Part shown: piece by piece, positions 1 through 9,148 of the stretch
Layout of the letters: each line of letters begins with the position of its first letter
How positions within the stretch are numbered: the stretch's first letter is position 1
Assembly: GCA_015057585.1 (NCBI GenBank)
Contig: SVEF01000007.1
Coordinates: forward strand, 1-64,000
From: Lachnospiraceae bacterium
Lineage (GTDB): Bacteria > Bacillota > Clostridia > Lachnospirales > Lachnospiraceae
DNA: 64,000 nucleotides
Reading direction: 5' to 3'
The notes under the pieces: generated by a model
Databases searched by the model: none
Told to the model about the DNA's origin: nothing
What the model saw: the letters and a program-made list of their open reading frames with translations, nothing else
Translations under genes and position numbers: made by a program

Positions 1-1
1 G

Positions 2-127
2 GTGGCATTCGGACATTTCGGAAAGGAAATCTTCGAAGTGCTGAAATACATCGGAGTGGCATATGACGAAATCGGCTATAACCAGCCAAAGAGCCTGCCA
101 TATCCATCCGAGAATCCGTTTGCATAA
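2..127 (+). CDS. C-terminal end of an unidentified protein (5' truncated)
   Basis: The second reading frame is open from the first base to a TAA at 125-127 and gives the last 41 residues of a protein (ending SENPFA). It has good codon usage for this genome and stops 23 bases before the ATG of the esterase gene, so it is probably the upstream member of the same operon. The tail has no motif that I can assign. A weak GHFG likeness to the end of S-adenosylmethionine synthetase is not enough for a call. The gene begins outside the window. Confidence 0.6.
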   Translation: MAFGHFGKEIFEVLKYIGVAYDEIGYNQPKSLPYPSENPFA

Positions 128-150
128 AGAAAAACAAAGAGGTGAAAACC

Positions 151-1869
151 ATGGAATTAGGTAACGCAGTGCGCGGCCCGAAGGCCCCGAAGGATCCGAC
201 AAAAAAAAGAGCGGTAGTTTACTTTATGTTAGATGATGCGGTGGAAGGAAGGCCGTTGGGACCAAACGTATTTGGTGAGGTCCATTATTTGGAGGGCAGG
301 GTGACGGCAAAGGTTGCCTCGCTGCTTCCGGAACTGGATTCCGAAATTGCAAAAAAACTGCAACTGTGTGACGGCTTTCGGGAGTTGGTACATAGCATTG
401 GTGTTACGATGATTTCAGATGAGAAGGAGCACCGGGGGGAGAGCATTAGCTTTGCCCTCCAGTGCCGGACGGCTACCGGTTACAATGGCACCCGCTATAC
501 GATGCAGGTGCCTTGTAACGGAACAGAAGCGGTATTGGAACTTGAGGATTACGAAGTGGTGGAAGGAGAAACTTCGTTAGCATCGATTAATTTAGATTTT
601 CCGAGTTACTTTACCGGAAAGATGACCATCCGGTTTTATTTGAAGGATGGGATTGCGGTGCCGGAACTGATTCCGGACCCACCGGTGGCGTTTGATTCGG
701 ACGCTTACCGGAACATGATTTTAAAATCGCTTTGGCAGGTGGGAAACACCTACCGTATGAAGAGGGTCATTGAAAAAGCAAGAAACGGCGAAGATGTGAC
801 CATTGCTTACATCGGCGGCTCGATTACACAGGGAGCCGGTGCAAAGCCAATTGCTACCGGGTGTTATGCATACCGTTCTTATGAAGCGTTCAAAAAACGT
901 TTTGCAAAGGGAAAAGGAGAGCATGTACATTACGTGAAGGCAGGAGTTGGTGGGACCCCTTCGGAACTGGGGTTAACCAGATATGAAGATGATGTTTTGC
1001 GGTGCGGCAGTGTGACTCCGGATGTAGTGATTGTGGAATTTGCAGTCAATGACGCCGGAGATGAGACAAATGGTGTCTGCTATGAAAGCCTTGTGCTAAA
1101 AGCAATGGAGGGACCGGGAAAGCCGGCGGTTATTTTTCTGTTTTCCGTGTTTATGGACGACTATAACCTGCAGGATAATTTGTCACGCGTCGGAATCTGT
1201 TATGACCTTCCGATGGTCAGTATAAAGAATGCAGTAACACCGCAGTTTTATGAAGAAACGCCTGTGATTACAAAACGGCAGTTTTTCTATGATTTGTATC
1301 ATCCGACCAATGAGGGGCACCGGATTATGGCGGATTGTCTGGATGTGTATTTCGCGGCAGCAGATGAGGCAGAGAGTTCGGAGACGGATGTGGACCTTGA
1401 AAAAGAGCCTGCCATCGGAAACCGGTACCGGTCCTTAAAAGCATTTGGTAAAGATGATGTGATAGACCATGAAGCGGTCAGCTTTTTGGATGCCGGTTCG
1501 TTTACGGAAACGGATACCGCGCTTCAGTGCGTGGAAAAAGATTTGGACGCATTTGTTTCACCGGAGTATCCGGACCACTGGATGCATATGGCCGGTTGCA
1601 AAGCAGAGAGTTTCCGAATGCGGATTGCCTGCAAGGATTTAATGTTAGTGTACAAAGATAGCGGTGATCCTTCCTTTGGCTGTGTGGATGTTTATGTGGA
1701 CGGGGTATTGACCAGAAGCATCAATCCGCTCGAGGTGGGCTGGAATCATTGCAATGCCGTGATTGTATATCAGGGAGAGAAAAGTGCGGTTCATGACGTG
1801 GAAATCCGTTTAAATCCGGAGGATGGAAGTAAAAACTTTACGATTCTCGGATTTGGCTATACGGAGTAA
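151..1869 (+). CDS. SGNH/GDSL-family esterase (probable carbohydrate deacetylase)
   Basis: This is a 572-residue protein without a signal peptide, so probably cytoplasmic. The SGNH hydrolase blocks are visible: GGSIT with nucleophile Ser224, a VGGT block supplying the oxyanion Gly, the VND block with the conserved Asn, and DLYHP with Asp381 and His384 completing the triad. About 200 residues precede the hydrolase domain and about 170 follow it; both flanks look like beta-rich accessory domains. Enzymes of this shape in plant-fibre loci remove acetyl groups from xylan oligosaccharides; that substrate is inferred from the neighbours, not from the sequence. A GTG at 142 is in frame, but AGAGGTG at 138-144 is the ribosome binding site of the ATG at 151, so the latter was chosen. 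The gene is followed closely by the GH2 gene. Confidence 0.85.
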   Translation: MELGNAVRGPKAPKDPTKKRAVVYFMLDDAVEGRPLGPNVFGEVHYLEGRVTAKVASLLPELDSEIAKKLQLCDGFRELVHSIGVTMISDEKEHRGESISFALQCRTATGYNGTRYTMQVPCNGTEAVLELEDYEVVEGETSLASINLDFPSYFTGKMTIRFYLKDGIAVPELIPDPPVAFDSDAYRNMILKSLWQVGNTYRMKRVIEKARNGEDVTIAYIGGSITQGAGAKPIATGCYAYRSYEAFKKRFAKGKGEHVHYVKAGVGGTPSELGLTRYEDDVLRCGSVTPDVVIVEFAVNDAGDETNGVCYESLVLKAMEGPGKPAVIFLFSVFMDDYNLQDNLSRVGICYDLPMVSIKNAVTPQFYEETPVITKRQFFYDLYHPTNEGHRIMADCLDVYFAAADEAESSETDVDLEKEPAIGNRYRSLKAFGKDDVIDHEAVSFLDAGSFTETDTALQCVEKDLDAFVSPEYPDHWMHMAGCKAESFRMRIACKDLMLVYKDSGDPSFGCVDVYVDGVLTRSINPLEVGWNHCNAVIVYQGEKSAVHDVEIRLNPEDGSKNFTILGFGYTE

Positions 1870-1935
1870 AATTGAATTTTGATGCGGTATTGTAATTTAT
1901 TATGATACCGCATTCTTTATAGGCGGAGATGGCGT

Positions 1936-4900
1936 ATGGGAAAGAAAATCAGTTTAAAGTATGGATGGGAATTTTTGAAACAGAGAATAGACGGAGAAAC
2001 TGTGCCGGATCAATGGAAAACGGATGCAAAGTTCCGGCCTGTGGTAATTCCGCATGACTGGTTAATAGAAGGAAACACAGACTTATATGAGAATTCCGTC
2101 GGTTGGTACAAAAGAACACTCATGGTGGAATGTGAGGATGACAAGAAACGTTTTTTGCGTTTCGAAGGAGTGTACATGGAGCCGTCTGTGTTTGTGAACG
2201 GACAGAAGGCGGGAGAGTGGAAGTATGGCTATACTACCTTTGAATTGGATATAACACCGTATCTGCATGCGGGAGAGAATGAACTTCTGGTAAAGGTAAT
2301 TCATCAGGCGCCGAATTCAAGGTGGTATACGGGGGCGGGTATTTATCGTCCGGTGTGGCTGATTGAGAGAGAGCAGACACATTTTGCCGGGGATGGGATT
2401 TATCTGCATACAGAAAAAGAGGAGACGGGGTACCGTGTGGAACTTTCTGCGGAATTGATTTCTGAGGAAGGAGAATGTGCACCTTGTGAATTGGTTTACA
2501 CTATTTTTGAAAAAGGAGAAGAAAAAGCGGTGGCTTCGAAACAGGTGACTGCTTTTGAAGATAGACGGGCAGGCAATGTAGTGACCTGCCATGCAGAACT
2601 TTTGTTGGACGAAGCAAAGGAATGGTCGTTGGAAACGCCGTGGTTGTATGAACTTTTGGCCGAATTGAAAAGAGACGGAAAGACACTGGATACGGAACGG
2701 ATAGTATTTGGCTGTCGGACAATCGAACTGACTACGGACCGCGGAATGTTTTTGAACGGAAAGCATGTAAAACTGAAAGGGGTCTGTCTGCATCATGATT
2801 TGGGGTGTCTGGGGGCTGCCGTTCATAAAGGTGCTATCCGGAGACAGTTAAAACTCATGCAGGAGATGGGTGTAAATGCCGTGCGTACGGCACACAACAT
2901 GCCGGCAACGGAATTTATGGAACTGGCGGATGAAATGGGACTCCTGGTGTTAAGTGAAGCGTTTGACTGTTGGAAAAAGCCGAAAAATCCGTATGACTAT
3001 GCCCGCTTTTTTGAGGAGTGGGCAGAACGGGATGTGAGAAACTGGATCCGGCGTGACCGTAATCATCCAAGTGTGTTTCTGTGGTCGGTCGGCAATGAAA
3101 TATTTGACATGCATGCAGATGAGCGGGGACAGGAAACACTACGCAGCCTCATCCGCATGGTAAAAGAGCATGACCCGAAGGAGAATGCAAAGGTCACATT
3201 CGGAAGCAATTTTATGCCTTGGGAGAATACGCAAAAGTGCGCAGATATTATTAAGAACGTTGGGTACAATTATGCAGAAAAATTGTATGAAGCGCATCAT
3301 GCACAGCATCCGGATTGGGTGATTTACGGAAGTGAGACCGGTTCTATTGTACAAAGTCGCGGAATCTACCATTTTCCATATGAAAAAGAAATTCTGGCAG
3401 ACGATGATGAGCAGTGTTCATCCCTTGGAAACAGTATTACCAGCTGGGGAGCAAAAAGTATTGAGTTTTGTATTACCAAGGAAAGAGACACCGAATATTC
3501 GCTCGGACAGTTTTTATGGTCGGGGATTGACTATATCGGAGAACCGACCCCGTACCACGGAAGAAATTCTTATTTCGGACAGGCGGATACCGCATGTTTT
3601 AAAAAGGACGCATATTATTTATACCAGGCCGGCTGGACGGATTACAAAGAAACACCGATGGTACATATTTTCCCGTACTGGGATTTTAATGAAGGACAAC
3701 GGATTGATGTCAGGGTCTGCTCCAATGCACCGGAAATTGAGTTGTTCTTTACCCCGGAGGAAGAAAAAGAGACCGGGGAATCAGAACGTTCTTTGGGAAG
3801 AGTTGCAATTGACCATCAACATGGTAAAAAGCTGACCGGAGACTGGAAGGTGGATTACCGTAGGGGGACATTGCGCGCTGTGGCGTATGATGAAACCGGT
3901 GCGATAATTGCAGAGGCAGTACAGGCATCCTTCGGCGATGCAAAAAATATCGTGTTATCTAAGGATAGAACCGAAGAAGGGACGGGAGAGGAAGAACTTC
4001 TTTTTGTTACCATTTCCATGGAGGATGAGGAAGGAAGACCGGTATACAATGCCAATAACAGGGTCCGTATCAGTGTAGACGGACCGGGTGAACTGATTGG
4101 TCTTGATAATGGTGACAGTACCGACAAAGACCCGTATCATACGGATACCAAATGTCTGTTTAGCGGAAAACTGCTGGCGGTCATCCGCTGCTTTGGAAAT
4201 CCGGACGATATTAAAGTGGATGTACGACCGGTAGAAACACCAATCCGTAAGATTGCGTTGTCGGCAGAACAGAGGAAGTTGACGGCTGAGCATAACAGAA
4301 CAAAGATAACGGCAGTACCGTATCCTGCAAAAGCAGAGCAACAGGAACTGTTGTTTGCGGTAACCGATGCGGCGGGTGTGGACTGTACGTTTGCCAAGAT
4401 AAAAAAGAATCCGGAGAACGGAAGAGAAGCGTTTGTGGAAGCAAGTGGTGATGGAGAGTTTTATGTCCGTTGTATGTGTAAAAACGGAAGAGAGAAGGTA
4501 CAGCTGATTTCTCTTCTCGAAATGAAAGCAGAAGGATTGGGACGTAAGAATCTGAATCCGTATGAGTTTTTGTCTGCATCGTTGTTTACACAGAGCGGCG
4601 GTGATATCGGAAACGGAAATGAGAGAGGAATTTCTACGGCAAGGGACGGAATCAGCTGGGTGGCATTTGAACATCTGGATTTTGGAACCTTTGGCTCGGA
4701 TACGGTGACAATACCGGTATTTTCTTTCGGAGAAACTCCGTTTACTTTCTGGGAAGGAATTCCGCATGCGGAAGGCAGTCACATCATCGGACGGGCGGAT
4801 TATACCATCCCGAGTGTCTGGAATACATACTTGCCGGATACGTTTCATCTGACAAAGCGGTTAAAGGGAATTACCACATTTGCTGTGGAACTGGACCGCA

Positions 4901-5304
4901 AGATTCATATGAAGGGATTTCAGTTTAAAAAGCAGGAAAAAGCATATAGCAGGCTGCATGCGGCAGAGGCAGACCGGATTTACGGAGATTCCTTCGTAAT
5001 AGAAGGGATGCAGGTGAATCATATCGGAAATAATGTGACACTTGTGTTTGAAGGAATGGAGTTTTCGGGAAAAGGCGCGACGGAACTGGTGTTATACGGA
5101 AAAACGGAACACGAAGTGGGAGATATCCGCCTTGTGACCGAATATGAAGACGGACGCACGGAGCAGGAAGCGTTGACGGTTACGCGGAGCGAGAAGGAAG
5201 AAGAACATTGCTTTAGGGTGACTCCAAAGCAGGGAACGGCGAAGGTGTCGTTTGTCTTTCTTCCGGGAAGTGCGTTTGATTTTACATGGTTCCGGTTTTC
5301 ATAA
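1936..5304 (+). CDS. Glycoside hydrolase family 2 (beta-galactosidase-like)
   Basis: This is a 1122-residue protein with no signal peptide. The N-terminal jelly-roll of GH2 (about 1-200), the immunoglobulin-like domain (200-300) and the TIM barrel (300-590) are followed by long C-terminal beta domains. The acid/base is Glu388 in the VGNE motif and the nucleophile is Glu467 in YGSETG, which marks an active retaining glycosidase. GH2 includes beta-galactosidases, beta-glucuronidases and beta-mannosidases. The NPYDYARFF region and long tail fit the beta-galactosidase or alpha-L-arabinopyranosidase-type branch, but substrate cannot be fixed from sequence. The start follows GGCGGAG at 1922-1928. 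The context is the xylan operon, so it probably trims galactosyl or arabinopyranosyl side groups from imported oligosaccharides. Its end lies 35 bases before the ATG of the GH43 gene. Confidence 0.88.
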   Translation: MGKKISLKYGWEFLKQRIDGETVPDQWKTDAKFRPVVIPHDWLIEGNTDLYENSVGWYKRTLMVECEDDKKRFLRFEGVYMEPSVFVNGQKAGEWKYGYTTFELDITPYLHAGENELLVKVIHQAPNSRWYTGAGIYRPVWLIEREQTHFAGDGIYLHTEKEETGYRVELSAELISEEGECAPCELVYTIFEKGEEKAVASKQVTAFEDRRAGNVVTCHAELLLDEAKEWSLETPWLYELLAELKRDGKTLDTERIVFGCRTIELTTDRGMFLNGKHVKLKGVCLHHDLGCLGAAVHKGAIRRQLKLMQEMGVNAVRTAHNMPATEFMELADEMGLLVLSEAFDCWKKPKNPYDYARFFEEWAERDVRNWIRRDRNHPSVFLWSVGNEIFDMHADERGQETLRSLIRMVKEHDPKENAKVTFGSNFMPWENTQKCADIIKNVGYNYAEKLYEAHHAQHPDWVIYGSETGSIVQSRGIYHFPYEKEILADDDEQCSSLGNSITSWGAKSIEFCITKERDTEYSLGQFLWSGIDYIGEPTPYHGRNSYFGQADTACFKKDAYYLYQAGWTDYKETPMVHIFPYWDFNEGQRIDVRVCSNAPEIELFFTPEEEKETGESERSLGRVAIDHQHGKKLTGDWKVDYRRGTLRAVAYDETGAIIAEAVQASFGDAKNIVLSKDRTEEGTGEEELLFVTISMEDEEGRPVYNANNRVRISVDGPGELIGLDNGDSTDKDPYHTDTKCLFSGKLLAVIRCFGNPDDIKVDVRPVETPIRKIALSAEQRKLTAEHNRTKITAVPYPAKAEQQELLFAVTDAAGVDCTFAKIKKNPENGREAFVEASGDGEFYVRCMCKNGREKVQLISLLEMKAEGLGRKNLNPYEFLSASLFTQSGGDIGNGNERGISTARDGISWVAFEHLDFGTFGSDTVTIPVFSFGETPFTFWEGIPHAEGSHIIGRADYTIPSVWNTYLPDTFHLTKRLKGITTFAVELDRKIHMKGFQFKKQEKAYSRLHAAEADRIYGDSFVIEGMQVNHIGNNVTLVFEGMEFSGKGATELVLYGKTEHEVGDIRLVTEYEDGRTEQEALTVTRSEKEEEHCFRVTPKQGTAKVSFVFLPGSAFDFTWFRFS

Positions 5305-5339
5305 AGGAAGTCGATAGGAAAAACAGATGGAGTGATAAG

Positions 5340-6956
5340 ATGAAAAGTATAAAATGGGGTATATTAACATGCCTGTTGTTATTATTTGCGGGTTGTGCGA
5401 CACAACCGGAAAAACTGCCTGTATCGGGAGAAAATGAAAAGGTGCAGGAGGAACAAAACGGGGATAGCAAAGTTGACGAGAAGGAGACAGAAAAAATGAA
5501 AGAATATGCAAAACTGTTTGAAGGGATTAAGAAGGTGGCAGGAGACAAATCGCTTCTTGGAAATAATCCGTTGATGACACAACGCTTTGGCGCAGACCCT
5601 TATGCGATGGTATATGAGGATACGGTATACATTTACATGACCGGAGATGTGCCGGAATATAATGCCGATGGCAGTCTGGCAACCAATACTTACAGCAAAA
5701 TCAATACAATCAACGTGATTTCTTCCAAGGATTTGGTGAACTGGACCGACCACGGCAGTGTACATGCGGCGGGAAAACAGGGAGCGGCAACATGGGCGAA
5801 CAATTCCTGGGCGCCGGCAGCAACCTGGAAAATGATAGACGGTAAGCCGAAGTTCTTTTTGTACTTCGCCAACAGTGGCGGCGGAATCGGCGTGTTGACG
5901 GCTGACAGTCCGACCGGACCGTTTACCGACCCACTCGGAGAAGCGCTGGTATCGAGAAATACACCGACCTGTGACAGTGTTCTCTGGCTGTTTGACCCTG
6001 CGGTGCTGATAGATGATGACGGAAGTGCATATCTGTACTGCGGAGGCGGTGTGCCGGAGGGCAAGGCAGCACATCCGTGCACGGCAAGAGTGGTAAAGCT
6101 GGGTGAGGATATGATTAGTCTGGACGGTGACCCGGTGATGATTGATGCGCCGTTTTTATTTGAGGACTCGGGAATTAATAAAATCGGTGATACCTATTAC
6201 TATTCCTATTGCAGTAATTTCAGTGTAACCGCGGAAGGAACGGCGGAATACAAATTAAAGAATGGTCAGATTTGCTATATGACCAGCAACAGCCCGATGG
6301 GACCGTTTACCTATCAGGGAGTGGTTTTGCCGAATCCGGGAGAAGCTTTTACAAACGGTGGAAACAACCACCATTGTATGTTTGAATTTCAGGGGGAATG
6401 GTATATCACCTATCATGCACAGACACTGGAAGAAAAATTGGGCATGAGCGGCGGTTACCGTTGCACGCATATTGATGTGATTGATATAAAGGAAGACGGA
6501 AGTATCGGAAGGGCATCGACGACCATGAAGGGAGTAGAGCAGGTCGGAACGTTTGACCCGTATCAGAAAACCGGGGCAGCCACCATGGCGGTCATGAGTG
6601 GCATCGGTACAACTGCCTGTGATGAGACAAGCAAAGCCTGCGGCTCCGGAAATATGGCAGTATCGGAGATTGACACCGGAGACTGGCTGTGCTTAAAGGG
6701 CGTGGAGTTCGGTGATGCCGGTGCAACAAAATTCCGCGCGGTATTTGAGGCAGATGCGGACAATGACGGAGTGGTTGAAATCCGCTTGGATAACTTAAGC
6801 GGCACGGTAGCAGGCTATGTTCCTGTCAATGCCGCAGGAAAAGAAGGAATCCATGAGGAAACGGTTGAGCTTCTTAACAGGATTACAGGAACGCATACGG
6901 TATACTTCATTTTCTACGGAGAGGGATACCAATGGGATTCCTGGCAGTTTGAATAA
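5340..6956 (+). CDS. GH43 arabinofuranosidase lipoprotein (arabinoxylan arabinofuranohydrolase type)
   Basis: This is a 538-residue exported lipoprotein. The start at 5340 follows GGAGTG and gives a signal peptide ending in the lipobox LFAGC, so the mature protein is tethered by Cys19 to the outer face of the membrane. A longer frame opens at 5286 but would bury the signal peptide. The five-bladed GH43 propeller runs from about residue 75 to 400. Asp86 in FGADPYA is the catalytic base, the DPAVL block follows, and the FEDSGI block supplies the acid Glu. The sequence strongly recalls Bacillus XynD, which removes arabinose from arabinoxylan. A C-terminal beta-sandwich (about 410-538) looks like a CBM6-type carbohydrate-binding module. 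It likely debranches arabinoxylan at the cell surface next to the GH10 xylanase encoded downstream. Confidence 0.88.
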   Translation: MKSIKWGILTCLLLLFAGCATQPEKLPVSGENEKVQEEQNGDSKVDEKETEKMKEYAKLFEGIKKVAGDKSLLGNNPLMTQRFGADPYAMVYEDTVYIYMTGDVPEYNADGSLATNTYSKINTINVISSKDLVNWTDHGSVHAAGKQGAATWANNSWAPAATWKMIDGKPKFFLYFANSGGGIGVLTADSPTGPFTDPLGEALVSRNTPTCDSVLWLFDPAVLIDDDGSAYLYCGGGVPEGKAAHPCTARVVKLGEDMISLDGDPVMIDAPFLFEDSGINKIGDTYYYSYCSNFSVTAEGTAEYKLKNGQICYMTSNSPMGPFTYQGVVLPNPGEAFTNGGNNHHCMFEFQGEWYITYHAQTLEEKLGMSGGYRCTHIDVIDIKEDGSIGRASTTMKGVEQVGTFDPYQKTGAATMAVMSGIGTTACDETSKACGSGNMAVSEIDTGDWLCLKGVEFGDAGATKFRAVFEADADNDGVVEIRLDNLSGTVAGYVPVNAAGKEGIHEETVELLNRITGTHTVYFIFYGEGYQWDSWQFE

Positions 6957-7033
6957 TTTAGCAATATCAGAGAAAGAAATCACAACAGTCGCAAAGAAAA
7001 TTTTGAGAAGAAGTGATATACTTGCGGTATAAA

Positions 7034-7051
7034 GCCGGATACATATCCGGC
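7034..7051 (+). repeat. Inverted repeat in the leader of the xylanase gene
   Basis: GCCGGATA and TATCCGGC are separated by two bases just upstream of the xylanase ribosome binding site. No T-tract follows, so it is not a terminator. It could be an operator or an RNA hairpin affecting expression of the xylanase relative to the genes upstream. A TATAAA lies directly before it at 7028-7033, which makes an internal promoter with an operator possible. Confidence 0.5.
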
Positions 7052-7069
7052 AGAAGGGAAGGGAATAAA

Positions 7070-9103
7070 ATGAAGAAGAGCAGAGTGATGGCACTTGTGT
7101 TGGCAACGGCACTGTGTCTGGGCTGTATGGCAGGCTACACAAAACCTGCGAAAGCAGATTCTGAAAACTTAATTGTAAACGGGAACTTTGATGACCCGGA
7201 TAACTTAGAGGTATGGAACGAGCATCAAAGCGGTGCGACCATTACCGCAGAAACGTCGGATACTCCGATCGGCGATACAAAGATCAAGACCTACGGTAAG
7301 ATTACAAACCGTACAAGCAACTATCAGAGCTTTGCACAGGATGTATTGGGAAAGATTGAAAAAGGTGAGGTTTATGAATACTCCTTTTATATTATGTTGG
7401 ACCCGGAGGATTATAAGGATGCTTCGGCAGAGATGAGAACCGTGGAGATTTCTCCTCATGTCCGTACCAATTTGGGCAATACTTACAGCCAGGGCGTTTC
7501 CGGTACGGTGACACAGGTGTTGGAGCCGGGCGTTTGGACAAAGATTTCCGGAACATTTTCCCCGACCTGGAACGGGGATGTCGAACTGGTTGCTCTTCGT
7601 TTTCTGGAACAGGGAACACAGTACGGCAGCGGTCCCGGTGTTATGGGAACCTATTATCTGACCGGTGTGGAATTGTACCTGCAGGACAAACAGCCGGAGT
7701 TAATCCAGAAGAATATCGTGAATCTGGATGATGCAGTGAACAAAAAGCTGAATGCCAACGGTGAATTTATTGTCGGTACCGCAGTGACCGGCTTTGAGGC
7801 AACGGATGTAGAGGTTATGGGTCTGATTACAAAGCACTTTAACGGTCTGACCCTTGGCAATGAATTAAAGCCGGAATCGCTTCTGGCAGAAAGCTATAAG
7901 AAGGACGGACCGACACAGACGGTAATTTTTAACGGGGAGGAACTTCTGGTTCCGGTTATGAACTTTTCGAGTGCGGAACGTATCCTTGACATGATTTATA
8001 AGTGGAACAGCAAAAATCCGGACAATCAGATTAAAATCAGGGGTCACGTGCTCGTATGGCATTCCCAGACACCGGACTGGTTCTTCAGGGAAGGCTATAA
8101 GGGAGACGGAGCACTGGTAGATAAAGAGACGATGAACAAGCGTCTGGAATGGTACATAGCAACCGTGGCAGAGCATTTTAACAGTCCGGACAGCAAATAT
8201 TACGGTATGTTTTATGCGTGGGATGTTGTTAATGAAGCTATCAGTGACAGCGGCGGTGCATACCGTAGCGACAAGGAAAATTCCAGATGGTGGGAAATAT
8301 ACCAGAGTAACGAATTTATCATCAATGCTTTCCGCTATGCAAACAAGTACATGCCGGAGGATATTGATTTATTCTACAATGATTACGGTGACGCTTCCTT
8401 AGTAAAATCCAAGGGAATCGCACAGCTGCTTCGGGATGTAAAAGAAGCAGAAGGTACCCGAATTGATGGTATGGGTATGCAGGGACACTATCAGACACAG
8501 TCTAATCCGTCGGTTACGGATTTTGAACTGGCGGTCAAATTATATGCTTCTATCGTAGACCAGATTCAGATTACCGAATGGGATATGGCGGTAACTCCGG
8601 GTTATGTTCCGTCAGAAAAGAATACTCCGCTTGAGTACCGTCGTCAGGCAAAGCGGTATTATGCCCTGTATGAAGCAATTATTAATTTGAGAGAACAAGG
8701 GATTAACTTTACCGGTATGACCTTCTGGGGAACCGTGGATAAGTATTCCTGGTTGCAGGACGAAAGCACGGTAGGTGGCGGTTCGGACGGATCGTTAGAG
8801 CAGGTGCCGCTTCTGTTTGACAGCAATTATCAGGTAAAGCCTGCCTTCTGGGCATTTGCAGACTGGGCGAAATATGATCAAGTAATAAAACCGACACCGA
8901 CACCGACGGTAAAACCGCAGCCAACCAAGGCGCCGACTGCGGCACCAACCGAGTCACCGGAAAACTTAAGTCCGACACCGACACCGGCAGAAGCCGGGAC
9001 ATCGGCGGGAGCAAGCGGTATAGTGCTTCCGATTGCGGTAGGGGTTGCAGTTGTGGCAGCAGGTATTGTCGGTGGAGTAATTTATAAGAAAAAGCGTAAA
9101 TAG
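7070..9103 (+). CDS. Membrane-anchored CBM22-GH10 endo-1,4-beta-xylanase
   Basis: This is a 677-residue surface enzyme that cleaves the xylan backbone. The order is: signal peptide (1-30), a CBM22-like xylan-binding module (about 32-190), the GH10 barrel (about 215-605), a Thr/Pro-rich linker, and a C-terminal hydrophobic helix followed by KKKRK. The acid/base is Glu389 in WDVVNEA and the nucleophile Glu503 in QITEWD; the substrate motifs GNELKPES and HVLVWHSQTP are intact. The C-terminal helix and basic tail should hold the enzyme in the cytoplasmic membrane rather than release it; there is no LPXTG sortase motif. The ATG at 7070 follows GGGAAGGGA; an in-frame start at 7013 lacks a site and hides the signal peptide. 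It is probably the key endo-enzyme of the locus. Confidence 0.93.
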   Translation: MKKSRVMALVLATALCLGCMAGYTKPAKADSENLIVNGNFDDPDNLEVWNEHQSGATITAETSDTPIGDTKIKTYGKITNRTSNYQSFAQDVLGKIEKGEVYEYSFYIMLDPEDYKDASAEMRTVEISPHVRTNLGNTYSQGVSGTVTQVLEPGVWTKISGTFSPTWNGDVELVALRFLEQGTQYGSGPGVMGTYYLTGVELYLQDKQPELIQKNIVNLDDAVNKKLNANGEFIVGTAVTGFEATDVEVMGLITKHFNGLTLGNELKPESLLAESYKKDGPTQTVIFNGEELLVPVMNFSSAERILDMIYKWNSKNPDNQIKIRGHVLVWHSQTPDWFFREGYKGDGALVDKETMNKRLEWYIATVAEHFNSPDSKYYGMFYAWDVVNEAISDSGGAYRSDKENSRWWEIYQSNEFIINAFRYANKYMPEDIDLFYNDYGDASLVKSKGIAQLLRDVKEAEGTRIDGMGMQGHYQTQSNPSVTDFELAVKLYASIVDQIQITEWDMAVTPGYVPSEKNTPLEYRRQAKRYYALYEAIINLREQGINFTGMTFWGTVDKYSWLQDESTVGGGSDGSLEQVPLLFDSNYQVKPAFWAFADWAKYDQVIKPTPTPTVKPQPTKAPTAAPTESPENLSPTPTPAEAGTSAGASGIVLPIAVGVAVVAAGIVGGVIYKKKRK

Positions 9104-9148
9104 TATAAAAATATGGGGTGTTGTGAAAATACAGATGGGAGGAACAAC

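Noticed and set aside
2-127. Reading the truncated first gene as S-adenosylmethionine synthetase
   Set aside because: Only a GHFG-like word is shared with the end of MetK; the rest of the tail does not fit.
3955-4848. A 297-codon open frame on the minus strand opposite the GH2 gene
   Set aside because: The GH2 frame on the other strand is full-length with intact catalytic residues; the antisense product has no recognisable motif and no ribosome binding site.
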